Of a stretch of 52,647 nt of DNA, positions 52,618 to 52,647 are shown in pieces; position 1 is the stretch's first letter, and each line of letters starts with the position of its first letter. The DNA is taken from assembly GCF_002246015.1 (NCBI RefSeq), contig NZ_NOLJ01000003.1, positions 200,899 to 253,545 of the forward strand. The letters are read 5' to 3'. The position numbers were made by a program, and so were the translations under genes. The notes below the pieces were generated by a model. It was not told the origin of the DNA. It did no database searches and worked only from the letters and a program-made list of their open reading frames with translations. This DNA is from Nostoc sp. 'Peltigera membranacea cyanobiont' 210A. GTDB lineage: Bacteria; Cyanobacteriota; Cyanobacteriia; Cyanobacteriales; Nostocaceae.

Positions 52618-52647
52618 ATGAGGACTGACAGCGGATTTGAAGTTGAT
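52524..52647. repeat. Right arm of the inverted repeat, interrupting the AAA gene
   Basis: The exact complement of 51040-51153 starts at 52534; the element edge probably lies at 52524-52534. It contains GTCAACTTTTTTGAC, a short palindrome near the tip. An ATG at 52618 opens a frame (MRTDSGFEVD) that runs out of the window; read from the left arm, the same frame continues for about 20 codons and stops inside MITE copy C. Confidence 0.9.

Overview
The window looks like a chromosomal segment of a filamentous, Nostoc-type cyanobacterium. The evidence is the abundance of the HIP1 octamer GCGATCGC, a psbI photosystem II gene, the ribosomal order rplS-trnW-secE-nusG-rplK-rplA-rplJ-rplL, cyanobacteria-restricted families (DUF3769, DUF3172, AMIN), and many short heptamer repeats and small palindromic repeats between genes. 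No CRISPR array, prophage, rRNA or intact transposase gene was seen.

Layout. 0.3-7.3 kb: a small outer-membrane barrel protein, an LptD/OstA-like DUF3769 protein, psbI, a hexapeptide acyltransferase and a repeat-rich, gene-poor stretch. 7.9-16 kb: glycogen phosphorylase, DUF29 and DUF429 proteins, a GT4 glycosyltransferase, a second glycosyltransferase-like protein and a B12-dependent-type radical SAM protein. 16.5-24.8 kb: a 21-bp tandem repeat, a MITE-like element, trpS, metF, a DUF2887-type nuclease-like protein, PsiE-like and TPR proteins, and a second EF-G-like GTPase. 25-26.4 kb: a band-7/SPFH gene broken by a small inserted element, and a stray copy of the EF-G-like gene's 3' end. 26.4-30.8 kb: the minus-strand ribosomal and transcription cluster with tRNA-Trp(CCA). 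31-38.9 kb: two glycosyltransferases, a large DUF4347/beta-helix/RTX surface-type protein interrupted by one in-frame TAA, a PEP-CTERM protein, a zinc-ribbon protein and an ABC-2 permease. 39.3-50.4 kb: DUF3172, a DeoR regulator divergent from an atypical transketolase, an AMIN protein, two CPA2 cation/proton antiporters (one with Usp-type domains) and an SGNH hydrolase. 51.0-52.6 kb: an AAA ATPase gene between inverted repeats, its 3' end replaced by the right-hand repeat.

How the genes work together. Most of the window is housekeeping (translation, glycogen breakdown, folate and tryptophanyl-tRNA metabolism, ion homeostasis, cell envelope). There is a loose theme of glycan and surface work: four glycosyltransferase or glycosyltransferase-like genes, an acyltransferase, and LptD-like, AMIN, PEP-CTERM and RTX-type proteins. 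I see no single new multi-gene system. The striking content is small-repeat activity: one gene split by a TA-flanked MITE that leaves a perfectly restorable frame, repeats that have become coding sequence inside DUF429 and SGNH genes, three copies of one hairpin-rich MITE, and an AAA gene enclosed by long inverted repeats.
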